In this document: in pieces, positions 8,560 through 16,776 of the stretch | Layout of the letters: every line of letters starts with the position of its first letter | Numbering within the stretch: the stretch's first letter is position 1 | NCBI RefSeq assembly: GCF_947331435.1 | Contig: NZ_CAMZOF010000007.1 | Coordinates: forward strand, 1 to 64,000 | DNA from: Pelagibius sp. Alg239-R121 | GTDB taxonomy: Bacteria > Pseudomonadota > Alphaproteobacteria > Kiloniellales > Kiloniellaceae | Length of the DNA: 64,000 nucleotides | Reading direction: 5' to 3' | Program-made: the position numbers and the translations under genes | The notes under the pieces: generated by a model | Told to the model about the DNA's origin: nothing | The model's database searches: none | What the model saw: only the letters and a program-made list of their open reading frames with translations

Positions 8560-9237
8560 ATGAGCAATCTCGTTTATAAGCTGAACCCGATGCCCGCGCT
8601 GCTGCCGCAGGACAAGCTTGACCGTCTGGCGAAGCTGGAAACGGCGACCATTGGACATTTCTATCACTACGGATTCGCTGCCGGCGCGATCAGACCTGTG
8701 CTGCCGGGCAAGGTTGTGGCCGCAACGGTAGCGACGCTGGCAATCCCGGGGCCGGACAGCACGCTGTTACATCACTGCCTGAGCCAGGTGGGCCCCGGCT
8801 ACTTCCTGGCGGTCGACCGTCTCGGCGACACAAAGTATGCCTGCTGGGGCGGCGGAGTGACGCGTATGGCTTCGCTGGTGGGACTCGCAGGCGGTTGCGT
8901 TGACGGTCCGCATACCGACACCGCAGAGGTCGCCGAACAGGACTTCGCCATGTGGTCGCGCGGCGCCTCGCCCGTGACAACGCGGTTATATGACACTGGC
9001 GGCGGGTTCAATGTGCCCGTATCGATCGGCGGCGCCGCTGTTCTGCCCGGCTACGCCGTTCTGGCCGACGATTCCGGTGTGCTCTTCATCGCGCCGGAGG
9101 ATCTGGACGAAGTGCTGGAGGCCGGCGAGGAGAAGACAGAGAAGGGTCGGATCGGTGAGGCGAAGATTGCCGCGGGCACCCACCTGGGCGAGGTATCGGG
9201 CGCCAGTGCCATGGTCCGTGCCCGAACCGCCGACTGA
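8560..9237 (+). CDS. RraA-like / HMG-CHA aldolase family protein
   Basis: A 225-residue protein of the RraA-like fold. It shows TATIGHFYHYGF, a central GGVTRMASLVGLAGGCVDG, PVSIGGAAVLPGYAVLADDSGVLFIAPEDLDEVL and a C-terminal helix. Relatives cleave 4-hydroxy-4-methyl-2-oxoglutarate or 4-carboxy-4-hydroxy-2-oxoadipate, or bind RNase E. The usual G-x-x-R-D active-site motif is changed: DGPHTDTAEV aligns with DGAVRDVDEI, so the conserved Arg is replaced by Thr while the Asp remains. Its reaction is therefore uncertain. Lying 10 bases after dctM and before a 2-ketoacid reductase, it probably acts on the imported acid. The ATG at 8560 follows CAGGAC. Confidence 0.8.
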   Translation: MSNLVYKLNPMPALLPQDKLDRLAKLETATIGHFYHYGFAAGAIRPVLPGKVVAATVATLAIPGPDSTLLHHCLSQVGPGYFLAVDRLGDTKYACWGGGVTRMASLVGLAGGCVDGPHTDTAEVAEQDFAMWSRGASPVTTRLYDTGGGFNVPVSIGGAAVLPGYAVLADDSGVLFIAPEDLDEVLEAGEEKTEKGRIGEAKIAAGTHLGEVSGASAMVRARTAD

Positions 9238-9263
9238 CCCGGATAGCAAAAAAGGATCGCCCC

Positions 9264-10196
9264 GTGACAGTCGCCATTTATCTTCCCTCGCAGGACAACA
9301 CCGACTGGTGGGTTAAGCTGATGCAGGGCCTGTTGCCCGGTTGGGACATCGTTTCGATGGATGCGGTTACCGACCCGGCCGCCGTTCACTATGCCGTGGT
9401 CTGGCGGCCACGCACCGGCGATATCGCGCGGTTTTCCAACCTGAAGGCGATTGTCTCTGTCGGCGCAGGGATCGACCATGTACTGGCCGATGCCGAGTTG
9501 CCGCTGGGTGTGCCGATCATCCGGACCGTGGGGCAGGACCTGACCCAGCGGATGCTGGAGTACGTGACACTGCACGTCCTGCGCCACCACCGGGACATGC
9601 CCCGACAGCTTCAGGCGCAGGCAGAGCGGGATTGGCATTCCATCGTCGTTCCGGTGGCACCAAACCGGGTCGTTGGTGTGATGGGGCTGGGCAACCTCGG
9701 CGCCGCTGCGGCGCGCATCCTGTCGCAGGTCGGCTTCGCAACGCGAGGATGGTCCAAGTCTCCCAAGGCGATCGAGGGCGTCGATACCTTCGCCGGCGAA
9801 GAAGGGCTGGCGCAGTTCTTGGACGGATGTGGGATTCTCGTGAACCTGTTGCCGCTGACATCGGCGACCAAAGGAATTCTGAACGCCGATCTGTTTTCGA
9901 AATTGCCGGCCGGAGCTTGCGTGATCAATTGCGCGCGGGGCGGACATCTGGTGGATGACGATCTGCTGGAGGCTCTGGACAGCGGGCATCTCAAGCAGGC
10001 GACGCTGGATGTGTTCCACCAGGAACCTTTGCCGTCCGCGCATCCATTCTGGACCCATCCGGCGATTACCGTGACCCCCCATATTGCCTCGCGGATCGAT
10101 GCTGAGACAGGGGGGCGCCTGATCGCTGAGAATCTCAAAATCTTTAGGGCGACGGGGACCTGCCCGGACGTTGCGGATGCCGTGCGCGGCTACTAG
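9264..10196 (+). CDS. Glyoxylate/hydroxypyruvate reductase A-like dehydrogenase
   Basis: A 310-residue D-isomer-specific 2-hydroxyacid dehydrogenase of the GhrA type. It shows the NAD(P) Rossmann motif GLGNLG (about 142-147), NLLPLTSATKGI, the catalytic Arg in INCARGGHLVDDD, the Glu in DVFHQEPLP and the His in TPHIAS. It reduces 2-keto acids such as glyoxylate or hydroxypyruvate in the cytoplasm. The start is GTG at 9264 behind AAAAGGA. It closes the TRAP-RraA operon, so its natural substrate may be the keto acid made by the upstream enzyme. Confidence 0.9.
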   Translation: MTVAIYLPSQDNTDWWVKLMQGLLPGWDIVSMDAVTDPAAVHYAVVWRPRTGDIARFSNLKAIVSVGAGIDHVLADAELPLGVPIIRTVGQDLTQRMLEYVTLHVLRHHRDMPRQLQAQAERDWHSIVVPVAPNRVVGVMGLGNLGAAAARILSQVGFATRGWSKSPKAIEGVDTFAGEEGLAQFLDGCGILVNLLPLTSATKGILNADLFSKLPAGACVINCARGGHLVDDDLLEALDSGHLKQATLDVFHQEPLPSAHPFWTHPAITVTPHIASRIDAETGGRLIAENLKIFRATGTCPDVADAVRGY

Positions 10197-10474
10197 AAGG
10201 AATCCGGCTTTTCCTTCGCCGTGCCCAGAGCGGACAGAATGCGATTCGGGCGATGGGTGCTGCCGGGCCTGAAGGCTCTGGACCCTACAAGCTTTCCGGA
10301 CTCGCGGGACTGCTGATGAGGCGCAAAAGACGACCGGGGTCATGCGCTTACAAGGCCCGGCAGGCCTGATGAGGTGGCGTTTGTCTCAGCGCTAACCTCT
10401 GTACGGGGACGGGTTTGGTTTTTGTGTTGAACGCCCCCGCATTTTATAGCCCCGCCACGCCAGCAGCTTGCGGC

Positions 10475-11440
10475 TTAAGAAATTTTACCTGACACAGACA
10501 AATTTGGGGCGCGTCGGATTGGATAACCCATGATCATGCTGAAGGAGCGGCTGAGCGAAGACGCCGAAGAAAATCCGCAGCGTAATGCGATTTGTTCAAT
10601 ACTCATTTTAGTCTCCTGCGCGAGGTAGCGGGCATGTTGCAGGCGGAACATTCTGTAGTACTTTCCAGGCGTGATTCCCAGCTCACGCGCGAATAAGCGA
10701 TTGAGCGTGCGTTCCGAGGCCGAGACACGCTTGGCCAGCTCAAAGGTCGAGAGTGGCGCCTCAACGTTCCTGGCAATTTCGTCAAGTGCAGAGAGAAGTA
10801 CCGGAGACCCCTTGTCACGCAGACGTTTCGCCCCACGATGCAATTCGTTTTGACGTTCAGGGTCGTAAACAAACATTGTTGAGGCCTCAAAAGCCGCCGC
10901 TGGCCCATAGAGGTCGCGGATCAGTTCCAGCATCAAGTCGAGCACCGTGCTGGCGCCGCCGCATGTCAAAAATAAACCAGAACGGACAAAGCGGGCGGTA
11001 GAAACTCTCACCTTGGGAAAGACTTCACTAAACTCATCGACCTCTTGCCAATGGATCGTGGCGACTTGCCCGTCAAGCAGGCCGGCTTCTGCAAGCAGCC
11101 ATGACGCGGTATCCAGTGCCAGAATCATTTCCGCCCTGCGGGCCGCCTTGCGAAGCTTTGCAAGAACAGCCGGGGTGGCCCACTTGCGCATATGGTAGCC
11201 GGTCACAAGCACCAGTCTCCGGCCTTTGCGGGCCGGGTCGAAGACGCAATCCGGTGCGATCTGCAACCCGCTGGAGCTTTTGACAGGGGCACCATTCAGT
11301 GTCGACACCACCCAATCCGGCCCAGTGCCGACGGAACGTAGTTTGACGTCTCTTAACGGCTCCATGGCGTTGGCGAGCACCATATTGGAGAAGCCGTCGA
11401 ACAGTAGAAACTCGAAATATGACTGAGGATGTGACGACAT
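10475..11440 (-). CDS. GlxA-type AraC family transcriptional regulator (DJ-1/PfpI plus HTH)
   Basis: A 321-residue regulator. The N-terminal half is a DJ-1/PfpI-like domain (FEFLLFDGFSNMVLANAMEPL ... VLVTGYHMRKWATPAVLAKL), here a ligand-sensing rather than catalytic module. The C-terminal 100 residues form an AraC helix-turn-helix pair (STFELAKRVSASERTLNRLFARELGITPGKYYR; IEQIALRCGFSSASSLSRSF). Proteins of this architecture (GbdR, CdhR, ArgR of pseudomonads) often control betaine, carnitine or arginine use. It diverges from a binding protein-BCCT pair, consistent with a quaternary amine or polyamine signal. The ATG at 11440 matches the family N-terminus; upstream codons are doubtful and no clear SD is seen. 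Confidence 0.88.
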   Translation of the reverse strand: MSSHPQSYFEFLLFDGFSNMVLANAMEPLRDVKLRSVGTGPDWVVSTLNGAPVKSSSGLQIAPDCVFDPARKGRRLVLVTGYHMRKWATPAVLAKLRKAARRAEMILALDTASWLLAEAGLLDGQVATIHWQEVDEFSEVFPKVRVSTARFVRSGLFLTCGGASTVLDLMLELIRDLYGPAAAFEASTMFVYDPERQNELHRGAKRLRDKGSPVLLSALDEIARNVEAPLSTFELAKRVSASERTLNRLFARELGITPGKYYRMFRLQHARYLAQETKMSIEQIALRCGFSSASSLSRSFSMIMGYPIRRAPNLSVSGKIS

Positions 11441-11871
11441 TTGTATCGAATATGGCAGAAACAGTGAATGCTTCAATCTGAATTTGTGTCTTAATTGAAT
11501 CGTTGCCCGCACCCTACGCAACCCGGTAGCTCAATAGGGACAACCCCATACCGCTAAAAGACCGCTCTTGCAGCCGGACCTGTCCGCGCGTCAAAATACG
11601 TTATTGTATTCATTTCAGGTTCACGCAGTGACCGTAACCGAGCTGAGCAGATTTGAGACGCTTGGGTGCGAGCCTGCGGTTTGCAGAGCAGAAAAGGCAA
11701 TGTCACCTGTGCCGCCAACAACAAGAATGCCGCGGCATGAACGCAACGATGAAGAAGGCCGCGAACGCGGGGGATGGCGTGATAAGCCGTTGATCATGCT
11801 ACGCTGGAGCGGTGCGCGATAAATTAACAGGACCAAAAAGGCGGAATGCCTGTCAAGGGAGGACCTTTTTA
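11441..11871. promoter_or_regulatory. Divergent promoter region, GlxA-type regulator and BCCT locus
   Basis: About 430 bases separate the two divergent genes. I see no further gene; translations here are short and Arg/Ser-rich. A good AAGGGAGGA at 11856-11863 belongs to the binding protein gene. A fragment resembling a tRNA D-arm near 11521 has no matching acceptor or T-arm. Confidence 0.4.
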
Positions 11872-13035
11872 ATGAGTCATAATCGAACCAAAATTTCCAG
11901 TTGGCGCCCCGCCATATTGTCAGCTCTCTTGTTGACGATACCGATCGGTCTTGCCCATGCGCAGGAAGCACAAGACACCGATACAACAGTCAAACCAGAC
12001 AAACCGGAGATAACTTTCACTTCCTGGACGGGGCCTTACATGCGCAGCCAAATGCTTGGTTTTGTCCGCCCATATGAAGAAGCGAACGGAACCCGTGTTC
12101 ATGTAGAACACTATAATGGCGGCATTACTGAATTACGCGATCAGGTCGAAAGTGCGAATGTCGTCTGGGACGTGGTGGACCTGACGCAGGCCGATTCACT
12201 ACGCGCCTGCGAAGAAGGCCTGCTGGAAGATCTTTCCGACATCGATCTGCCCAATGGTGCCGATGGGACGCCATTCCGCGAAGATTTCGTGGAAGGCGCG
12301 TTGAACGATTGCGGTGTGGGCGTCATTGTCTGGGGAACTGCCTTTGCCTATAGCAAAACGGTTTTCGGCGATAGTCCACCCAAAACCATTTCCGATTTTT
12401 TCGATACGGAGACCTATCCGGGTCCCAGGGCAATCCGCAACGATCCGACCGTGATATTGGAATGGGCGTTGATGGCCGACGGTGTGGCACGCGAAGATGT
12501 CTATGCGACTCTGGAGACTGATGAGGGGGTCGAGCGTGCTCTGGCAAAGATGAATGCCATTAAACCCGGTCTGCAAATCTGGGAATCGGGACGCCAGCCA
12601 GTGCGCCTGCTGAATGCTGGCGAGGTTGTGATGTCGTCAATCTGGGCCACAACCGGCGCAACCGCTGCGCAGGAAGAAGGTGCGGATTTTGCCGTCAATA
12701 TGGATGGCCGGGTAATCGAATTGGATTTATTCGGTATCCCCAAAGGCAGCCGCTACAAAGATGAGGCGATTGAGTTCATTCGCTTCGCCAGCAGCACTGA
12801 ATCGCTGGCCAACATGGTTGCCAACTTGCCCAACGGGCCCACGCGCAATTCCTCATTGACGCTTTTGTCAGATGACGTTCTGAACCAGATTCCGAATGGT
12901 CCGGCGTACGAGAACAACGCGCATATTCTGTCGGATGCCGGGTGGTGGGCCGTCAATCACGGACGTCTCGAAGAAACGTTCAAGGCCTGGCTTGCAGTTT
13001 CCGCAAGACAAGGCGCTGCCGGGTCAACCCGGTAG
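11872..13035 (+). CDS. PotD-like periplasmic substrate-binding protein
   Basis: A 387-residue exported protein. A signal peptide (residues 1-31, ending AHAQ) is followed by a type II periplasmic-binding fold: EITFTSWTGPYMRSQML, ANVVWDVVDLTQADSLRACEEGLLE, FGIPKGSRYKDEAIEFI, and a C-terminal SDAGWWAVNHGRLEETFKAWL typical of spermidine/putrescine-type (family 1) proteins. These bind polyamines or other cations with aromatic residues. No ABC permease or ATPase follows; instead a BCCT carrier starts 30 bases downstream. The start at 11872 has a strong SD. Confidence 0.85.
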   Translation: MSHNRTKISSWRPAILSALLLTIPIGLAHAQEAQDTDTTVKPDKPEITFTSWTGPYMRSQMLGFVRPYEEANGTRVHVEHYNGGITELRDQVESANVVWDVVDLTQADSLRACEEGLLEDLSDIDLPNGADGTPFREDFVEGALNDCGVGVIVWGTAFAYSKTVFGDSPPKTISDFFDTETYPGPRAIRNDPTVILEWALMADGVAREDVYATLETDEGVERALAKMNAIKPGLQIWESGRQPVRLLNAGEVVMSSIWATTGATAAQEEGADFAVNMDGRVIELDLFGIPKGSRYKDEAIEFIRFASSTESLANMVANLPNGPTRNSSLTLLSDDVLNQIPNGPAYENNAHILSDAGWWAVNHGRLEETFKAWLAVSARQGAAGSTR

Positions 13036-13065
13036 GATGGACCAACAGGATCAAGAGGCAGAAAA

Positions 13066-14667
13066 ATGAGTAACGAAACATCTAATAAACCCGAAAATCT
13101 TGTTGCGAAGTCCGGCTTGTTTGCGGGCATGAATCAGATAATGGGCATTGCGTCGATGATTATGATCATCGGCTTCGTGTTGTTCACGATTCGGGACGTC
13201 GAGAGCTCCAGTGCGATCTTCGCCGCTGGTAAGGATTTCATTATTGGAACCATGGACTGGTTCTACGTTTTAGTCGTCAACATAGCTCTGTTCTTTGTGT
13301 TCTGGCTTATGATGAGCCGCTTCGGTGACGTTAAGCTGGGCAAAGATGACGACGAACCTGATTTCTCTACATTCTCGTGGATCTGCATGCTGTTCAGTGC
13401 AGGTCTGGGGTCCGGTCTGATCTACTGGGGCGTGGCAGAGCCGATGTACCACATTCAGGACAGTCCATTCCTGAAACAGGGCGGCATTGAACCCGGCAGC
13501 ACGGAAGCCGCAATCTCGGCAGTGCGCGTAACGATTTTTCACTGGGGATTCCACGGCTGGGGACTCTATGTTTTGGTGGGCCTGAGTCTGGCCTATTTCG
13601 CTTACCGGCGGGACCTTCCTCTGACTTTGCGGACGGCGCTCTATCCGATTCTGAAAGACCGGATCTATGGTCCGTGGGGCCACTTGATCGATCTCATCGG
13701 CGTATTTGGAACAATTTTTGGCCTTGCAACGTCGTTGGGCCTCGGGATCACCCCAATTGCCGCAGGTCTGGAAAATTTGGGGTGGATGGAAAACTCCCAG
13801 ACCAATCAACTCATTCTGATTGCGATCATCACCGCGATGGGAACGGCCTCGGCGGCGTCCGGTGTCGGCAAGGGCGTGAGGATTTTAAGTGAGATCAACG
13901 TGATGGCGAGCCTTGGCCTTTTGGTCCTGTTCATCGTTCTTGGTCCGACCGCCTTTCTTCTGGGGATCACTATTTCGGGTTTTGGCGACTACCTATGGAA
14001 TGTCATTCCCATGGGATTCTGGATCAACGGCGATCCCGACAACCAGTGGCAAAGCTGGTGGACGATCTTTTATTGGGGCTGGTGGATTGCATGGTGTCCC
14101 TTCGTCGGCCTGTTCATTGCCCGCGTATCCAAAGGACGTACGATCAGGCAATTCTGCTTTTGCGTGCTGCTGATCCCGACTTCGGTCGTGATGCTTTGGA
14201 TGGGGGTTTTTGGCGGCGCGGCGGCAGGTGTTGATCTGTTCAACAATGCCGGCGTCGTCGATGCCGTGAACAACGATTACGCGTCCGGCGTATTTCAGAC
14301 GGTGGCAGGATTTGGGTATGCCTGGCTGGTATATCCGATCACTGTTTTGATCACGGTCCTGTTGATTTCCTGGTTCGTGACATCGTCGGATTCCGGCACG
14401 CTGGTTATGTGCACCATGCTGTCGATGGGTGACGAACACCCGCCGATCAAGTTCCGGATTTTTTGGGGCGTGACAGCTGGTGTCGTGGCCGCAGTATTGT
14501 TGCTGGCTGGCGGCCTGAGCGCCCTTCAGACTGCCTCGATCGTTGCCGGTCTTCCGATCGCTGTGATCCTGCTGTTCATGATCTACGGTACCGTCAGATC
14601 ATTGCATGAGGATCATCCGGTTCCGGATGTGCAGGATAAGTATGATCTGGAGTTCCTGAACCGCTAA
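13066..14667 (+). CDS. BCCT family betaine/carnitine/choline transporter
   Basis: A 533-residue inner-membrane carrier with 12 predicted helices. The BCCT signature is present as WWTIFYWGWWIAWCPFVGLF with the following IARVSKGRTIRQF; the Trp box of helix 8 forms the aromatic cage for trimethylammonium groups. SSDSGTLVMCTMLSMG near helix 10 is also typical. It would import betaine, choline, carnitine or DMSP with sodium or protons. It is co-transcribed with a PotD-like binding protein and ends at a strong hairpin. SD AAGAGGC precedes the ATG. Confidence 0.93.
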   Translation: MSNETSNKPENLVAKSGLFAGMNQIMGIASMIMIIGFVLFTIRDVESSSAIFAAGKDFIIGTMDWFYVLVVNIALFFVFWLMMSRFGDVKLGKDDDEPDFSTFSWICMLFSAGLGSGLIYWGVAEPMYHIQDSPFLKQGGIEPGSTEAAISAVRVTIFHWGFHGWGLYVLVGLSLAYFAYRRDLPLTLRTALYPILKDRIYGPWGHLIDLIGVFGTIFGLATSLGLGITPIAAGLENLGWMENSQTNQLILIAIITAMGTASAASGVGKGVRILSEINVMASLGLLVLFIVLGPTAFLLGITISGFGDYLWNVIPMGFWINGDPDNQWQSWWTIFYWGWWIAWCPFVGLFIARVSKGRTIRQFCFCVLLIPTSVVMLWMGVFGGAAAGVDLFNNAGVVDAVNNDYASGVFQTVAGFGYAWLVYPITVLITVLLISWFVTSSDSGTLVMCTMLSMGDEHPPIKFRIFWGVTAGVVAAVLLLAGGLSALQTASIVAGLPIAVILLFMIYGTVRSLHEDHPVPDVQDKYDLEFLNR

Positions 14668-14679
14668 GGCCGATGCACT

Positions 14680-14725
14680 GGAGGGCGATCGCTTCGACGG
14701 AAACAGTCACGCGCGATCGCCCTCC
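14680..14725 (+). terminator. Hairpin terminator after the BCCT gene
   Basis: A perfect 13-bp inverted repeat (GGAGGGCGATCGC at 14680-14692 and its complement at 14713-14725) with a 20-base loop lies 13 bases after the BCCT stop. There is no T-run, so termination may be weak or factor-assisted, or the hairpin may stabilise the mRNA. The core GAGGGCGATCG recurs in the hairpin after proW. Confidence 0.6.
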
Positions 14726-14891
14726 AACTATATTGAACAGCCTTTAAAATTCTGGTGATCGGGACGACGCTCTCGAAAATCCGGAACAATCGGGAGTTCC
14801 GCTCAGGTATTGCTGGCCGCGGCTGTCAATGCTGCTAACTGACCCGCCGGCAACGGTCGCTCCAGGTTCATCTATGCGCACACAATAGGCG

Positions 14892-15323
14892 ATGTTATCG
14901 TCAATGACGGCTCCGGCAATAGCGCCCGACGGTGGTGAATTGGAACTCGGCGACGTCAGAAAAGACAGGCAGGTGCGCGCCAACAGCGGTCTCTATGCCT
15001 TTGGTGGCGTGGCGCTGCTGATCTTCTTCTCGGTGGTGGAAAGAGATCCAACCCTCCTGGAAAACGCGGGATTGGTTTTGGCGATCATCGGGATCGTTAT
15101 TGATGTGAGGACCGCCCTGCACATGAAGCGTATGGAACGTCCGGACCAGGCGACGGCCCGGTCTCAGGAGAAAAAAGTCTTTCGGACTCGCTGGACAACC
15201 TTCGTCACCTGTCGGATCGTCAGCCTTTCGGTCGCCATTTTTTGCGGCGCCGCATTCGCTTTCGGCGATGTTTTCATGTGTTGGCTGCATGGGCCGGAGT
15301 TGACGACCGGCTGCTCCGGATAA
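14892..15323 (+). CDS. Hypothetical membrane protein
   Basis: A 143-residue frame with two or three hydrophobic segments (about residues 33-46, 57-70 and 110-125) separated by a charged loop (LHMKRMERPDQATARSQEKK). The pattern of hydrophobic helices and basic loops suggests a real small membrane protein. No family is recognised. The start is uncertain between ATG 14892 and ATG 14904, and the ribosome binding site is weak. It stands alone downstream of the BCCT terminator. Confidence 0.5.
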   Translation: MLSSMTAPAIAPDGGELELGDVRKDRQVRANSGLYAFGGVALLIFFSVVERDPTLLENAGLVLAIIGIVIDVRTALHMKRMERPDQATARSQEKKVFRTRWTTFVTCRIVSLSVAIFCGAAFAFGDVFMCWLHGPELTTGCSG

Positions 15324-15488
15324 TCGCCGCTGCTGATAATCGCTGTTGCGGTCCGGTGTTCGCCTCGCGTGAGGTTGGCGTCACGCCTTGTTAGGTGCGT
15401 CCATCAAGCGAGTTGGGACTATTCTAGGCAGACTGAATAATGAGAGTCGCTCGATCGAAGACGCTGATATTTCAGAACCTGACCCTCG

Positions 15489-15866
15489 TTACCTCGCCAA
15501 ATCCTGGATCAGCAACTTTGCTTGACTGTTGGTAATCAATTTTGCTGACCTTAAGAGCATTGGAAACCCGCATCGGTTACCGCTATCGGGTGCCATTTCC
15601 AAATGGCAGTGACCAGATGTTTGGGAGTTGATCAATTGAGGCGCGCCGTTAGTTACCAGCTCTCCATCCAGCTGTATGTGATACGCCATGTGTTCGCTGG
15701 TATCTGAGGGTTTGTTGACATCCTTTGCATCCGTAAGGTCAACACTGTTCTTTAAAACAGTAAGTCCCGTTTGATCGGTAAAAACAAAATTCAGGAGATT
15801 TCGAACGTCATCATAAATGCTGTACGCGATCGGTGAGCCTACGATTGCCTGCGTGTGAAAAGCCAT
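15489..15866 (-). CDS. Hypothetical protein
   Basis: A 125-residue soluble protein, mixed alpha/beta in appearance (AYSIYDDVRNLLNFVFTDQTGLTVL, AYHIQLDGELVTNGAPQLIN). GAGG lies about 10 bases before the ATG. No domain is recognised, no signal peptide is seen, and no neighbour is co-transcribed. The composition is balanced, unlike the Arg/Pro-rich shadows elsewhere, which supports a real gene. Confidence 0.5.
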   Translation of the reverse strand: MAFHTQAIVGSPIAYSIYDDVRNLLNFVFTDQTGLTVLKNSVDLTDAKDVNKPSDTSEHMAYHIQLDGELVTNGAPQLINSQTSGHCHLEMAPDSGNRCGFPMLLRSAKLITNSQAKLLIQDLAR

Positions 15867-16393
15867 AGGTCTGCCTCGTTGTTCCGCTCTCTTCGAGTGT
15901 TTTTTGTGTCTGCCGATCCCACACTGTGGCCTTCGTTTCTGCCTACACCTGTCAGAAGAGAAGCGACGAATTGCCGGCTGTCCGCCTGAGATCGCAATTT
16001 AGCTCACGTCCGAAGGGAAATTTGAAGGCGTGCATCGCAATTTGTCCGATACGCGTTCAATTTTGTCCGAAATACAACAATGCATGCTCAGTTGGACCTG
16101 CCGGCGTGAGTTGCCGGTGACATAGGAGAAGTACATGCCGTGCTTCGCCAATCCTGCTGGCCATGAGCAATCAGCACAGGCGTTTGAACGTAATGTTATG
16201 TATGAGGCGGGGTGTGGTTTTGAGATCCGTCAAATCGGTTGATGTAAGTTGGGTCAGGTTCGGAACATAAGTCTCTTAGCTGGGAATACGCACCAAACAA
16301 CATATGACTCGATAACATGATGCTGAGACGAGACCGATGTTCAATTTAACGGGAAATCGTCAACCCGAATTGAGCTCGATCAAAGGCTTCACG
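15867..16393. other. Intergenic, no clear gene
   Basis: About 530 bases without a convincing gene. A near repeat of AATTTGTCCGA occurs twice around 16035-16075 (AATTTGTCCGATACG and AATTTTGTCCGAAAT), which resembles the edge of a decayed mobile element, but no transposase is left. One plus-strand frame of 64 codons (15926-16120) lacks a family match and a good SD. Confidence 0.35.
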
Positions 16394-16705
16394 TCATCCA
16401 TAGCCGGCAAGCCAGTTTTCGCTGTCGATTTCGGAGACTTTACCTTCGGACAACAAGGACCAAAGCGCGAGAACTTTGTCCTGCGGCACGTCCCTCATGT
16501 GTTTGGGTTCGCCCTCGCCAGCCAGGTTTTCCCAGGTGACGAGGCCTGAGGAAAACGCTGCGAGGCACCACTCGGATTCATGCGTTAGGGAAACGTCGCT
16601 GTGCTCACCATCTGCCTTGGAGAGTTCTTCATACAGAGAAGGCAGAGAATCTAAAGAAAACTCCACGCTCGCGTTACCCATGAGGTGATTTACAAAGTAT
16701 GACAT
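16394..16705 (-). CDS. Small acidic protein, possibly immunity-like
   Basis: A 103-residue acidic protein with an excellent SD (GGGAGAG) before its ATG at 16705. Notable blocks are SEWCLAAFSSGLVTWENLAGEGEPKHM and DKVLALWSLLSEGKVSEI, ending WLAGYG. The 'W.L....SG.V.WEN' layout reminds me of small immunity proteins of polymorphic toxin systems, for example Imm1-like, but this is a weak recollection and no toxin gene lies beside it. It may be an orphan immunity gene or an unrelated conserved hypothetical. Confidence 0.55.
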   Translation of the reverse strand: MSYFVNHLMGNASVEFSLDSLPSLYEELSKADGEHSDVSLTHESEWCLAAFSSGLVTWENLAGEGEPKHMRDVPQDKVLALWSLLSEGKVSEIDSENWLAGYG

Positions 16706-16776
16706 GAACTCTCCCTAGGCGTTTGGCGCCTCACACTCTCGCACAGTACGCCCTGGCTGAGGGGCATGGCACCCGG

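Noticed and set aside
11515-11545. tRNA-like sequence with GGTAGCTCA
   Set aside because: Only a D-arm-like stretch is present; no acceptor stem, anticodon arm or T-arm can be folded around it.
15926-16120. Plus-strand frame near the repeated AATTTGTCCGA, possible insertion sequence
   Set aside because: No transposase domain, no terminal inverted repeats and no target duplication could be recognised.
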